Positions 62,585 through 64,000 of a stretch of DNA of 64,000 nt are shown in pieces. The DNA is from Methyloceanibacter sp. wino2 (lineage in GTDB: Bacteria; Pseudomonadota; Alphaproteobacteria; Rhizobiales; Methyloligellaceae). The stretch is taken from contig NZ_CP028960.1 of NCBI RefSeq assembly GCF_003071365.1, forward strand, positions 868,001-932,000, in the 5' to 3' direction. The notes under the pieces were generated by a model. That model saw nothing but the letters and a program-made list of their open reading frames with translations. It had not been told where the DNA came from and searched no databases. The position numbers and the translations under genes are program-made. How positions within the stretch are numbered: the first letter of the stretch is position 1; every line of letters starts with the position of its first letter.

Positions 62585-63391
62585 TTATCCTCCCGTGGGA
62601 AACAGCAGTTGCACCTGGAAGCGGGCCTGCCAGTCGGGACCGCCTTCCGGCGTGATGACGTTGTCGTAGGCCTGGAGCGACATGTTCACGGGCTGGGAGC
62701 CGATGTTGAACACGCGGCCCATGCCGCCGCCGAGCGGCACCGTCCACTGATTGTCCGCTGACGCCTCCCAATTGGCGGTCATGATCGGCGCGGAGGTGAG
62801 ATACCAGCCGTGCTTCAAATTGTAGTTCACGAAGTACTGGAACAGGAACGCGTTCACGTCCGGATCGCTCGAGTCGCCGGCGAACGACCAGATGTTGTTG
62901 ACGAGCGCGCCGACCACCCATTTGCCCGGTGTCCAAACGATGGCCGCCGTCGGCCCCGCGCCCCACTTCTCAGGCCCGAGGCTGCTATCCGTGGCCGTCG
63001 GCAGCAGGAACGTTGGACCGGCGCCGACCATGAGCGTCGGGCTGACCTGATTGACGAAGAAGAAGCTCGGATTGAAGTTGCCGAGACCGAAATCGCTTTC
63101 GTCGCCTTGATAGACCGCCGGCTGATACACCACCGGCAAGATCCAGCGCGTCACCAGATTCCAGTCCTCGTTCAGCTCAAACGGGATCACCGGCTGGATG
63201 TTCAGGATGTTCTGGTCGTAGTCGTACGGCCCGACATTGAAATTCGTGTTGTTCTGGAACGGGACCGAGATCAGGTTGGCGATGGGGTTCTGAGCTTGCT
63301 GCGCGAGGTTGCCGCCATCTTGAGCAGCTGCGGGCAAGGACAGCAAAACGACGCTTGCGGCAATGGCCGCATAGCTACGGAACCCCACCAT
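62585..63391 (-). CDS. Outer-membrane beta-barrel protein (neuromedin-U/transporter-like)
   Basis: 268 residues. Signal peptide (AAIASVVLLSLPAAAQDGGN), then a series of strands (NFNVGPYDYDQNILNIQPVI, NPSFFFVNQVSPTLMVGAGP, WTPGKWVVGALVNNIWSFAG) ending in an aromatic-rich strand. It looks like the group of outer-membrane transporters annotated as neuromedin-U-like. ATG 63391 sits 6 bases after GGAGG, which rules against the upstream GTG. First gene of the operon. Confidence 0.8.
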   Translation of the reverse strand: MVGFRSYAAIAASVVLLSLPAAAQDGGNLAQQAQNPIANLISVPFQNNTNFNVGPYDYDQNILNIQPVIPFELNEDWNLVTRWILPVVYQPAVYQGDESDFGLGNFNPSFFFVNQVSPTLMVGAGPTFLLPTATDSSLGPEKWGAGPTAAIVWTPGKWVVGALVNNIWSFAGDSSDPDVNAFLFQYFVNYNLKHGWYLTSAPIMTANWEASADNQWTVPLGGGMGRVFNIGSQPVNMSLQAYDNVITPEGGPDWQARFQVQLLFPTGG

Positions 63392-63735
63392 CGACGCCTC
63401 CACGTTCTTAGACTTGGCTCCCGTGGGAACCCTTTGACTCTACCATACTCCGGCGTAGGTGCACACGAACAGGCTGATGAAATGCAGCATGTTGGTCCCA
63501 AGACCGGGCGGGCACTGGCGGGACGTGGTGGTTACTGACCCCAGCCCAGGCCTACCTTTAGCGGCGGTGGGGGAGCCCGAGCGACTTGGCACGAGTCCTG
63601 AGATCGTTATGTAACGGCACGGTCGATACGTGGCAGGCAGGCTGCCAAGAACCGACTTAGGTCAGAGAAAACAACGCCCTGTGTCAAAACGTCTCATTGT
63701 TGCAGACTTAAGCAACACTGCAATCTTAACGAACT
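63392..63735. other. Divergent intergenic region
   Basis: The space between the operon that runs left from 63391 and the DUF2946 gene that runs right from 63736. A GTTGC-GACTTAA-type inverted repeat (near 63698-63716, arms GTTGC/GCAAC) is visible. No gene. Confidence 0.4.
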
Positions 63736-64000
63736 ATGGGGGGATTTAGAAAAGGGAACTGGCGTCGCGTCGCCGGAGCTTTAGGGCTTCTGGGCGTACT
63801 TGTTTATGCCAGCCTCATCCCTGGCCACCTCGTTTCGCAGACTCTCACCGTCCTGGTCCAAGCGGAACTAGGCGTTGTCCCGTTCTGCCATCGCGGCGGC
63901 GGGGAACCCACGGACCAAACCAACAAAGACAAGAACTGTCCGTTCTGTCACGGCTACGCCAGCTTCATGGCCGCCGCGCCCACCGTCGCGGTCGCTTTCG
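63736..64000 (+). CDS. DUF2946-type exported protein, 5' part (runs off the window)
   Basis: The first 88 residues are visible: a hydrophobic segment (ALGLLGVLVYASLIPGHLVS), then CHRGGGE and KNCPFCHGYASFMAAAP. The CPFCHG-type motif and the preceding Cys-His fit DUF2946, a family linked to copper. The ATG at 63736 is followed by a Gly-rich start. Confidence 0.8.
   Translation, partial: MGGFRKGNWRRVAGALGLLGVLVYASLIPGHLVSQTLTVLVQAELGVVPFCHRGGGEPTDQTNKDKNCPFCHGYASFMAAAPTVAVAF

Overview
The window looks like a piece of an alphaproteobacterial chromosome, most likely from the Hyphomicrobiales. This rests on overall gene content: OprB and TonB transport, HME-RND metal efflux, the DUF3489/DUF2924/recombinase trio, DUF2950/DUF3300, and HupE/UreJ with DUF3604. 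No rRNA or taxonomic marker is present, so the genus is open.

Left part (1-7.4 kb): one minus-strand operon of five overlapping genes reads TerB-domain protein, P-loop ATPase, DEAD/DEAH helicase, SbcD, SbcC. The first three match the Shango anti-phage architecture (SngA, SngB, SngC). The sbcD reading frame is broken by what looks like an extra copy of a 5-bp repeat unit.

Junction (7.5-8.3 kb) and right edge (47.6-47.9 kb): a block of about 240 bp occurs once complete and once partial at the left, and again directly beside a tRNA-Gln(TTG) gene at the right. All copies have the same orientation and end on the tRNA CCA end. This geometry suggests a genomic island of about 40 kb, or several stacked islands, inserted downstream of the tRNA.

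Island part 1 (8.4-35 kb) is a heavy-metal resistance region. It holds two HME-RND pumps with adaptors, an outer-membrane factor, two CDF exporters, an orphan third adaptor with a truncated second copy, a MerR regulator, DUF411 and several tiny Cys- or Met-rich exported proteins. It also holds a TonB receptor and a cobalamin riboswitch in front of a frameshifted OprB porin. A CDF/K+ channel/CBS-BON group and a DUF305 protein follow, with a 24-base G homopolymer between them. Several gene fragments show repeated rearrangement.

Island part 2 (35.5-39.4 kb) holds a SHOCT protein, an ATP-grasp enzyme of unknown role, an outer-membrane-like protein and an MddA-type methyltransferase.

Island part 3 (39.5-47.7 kb) is a compact phage-like module. 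It has a ParB-domain DNA methyltransferase, DUF5681, terminase large subunit, DUF3489, DUF2924, large serine recombinase, XRE repressor and ImmA/IrrE protease. There are no capsid or tail genes.

Right part (48-64 kb) looks more like stable chromosome. It has tRNA-Pro(CGG), a YadA-like trimeric autotransporter divergent from a serine-recombinase homologue that has lost its catalytic residues, and a DUF3300-DUF2950 pair. It also has a tightly packed operon of an outer-membrane protein, two DUF3604 proteins, an exported unknown, a PpiC-type isomerase and a HupE/UreJ-like membrane protein. A DUF2946 gene runs off the right end.
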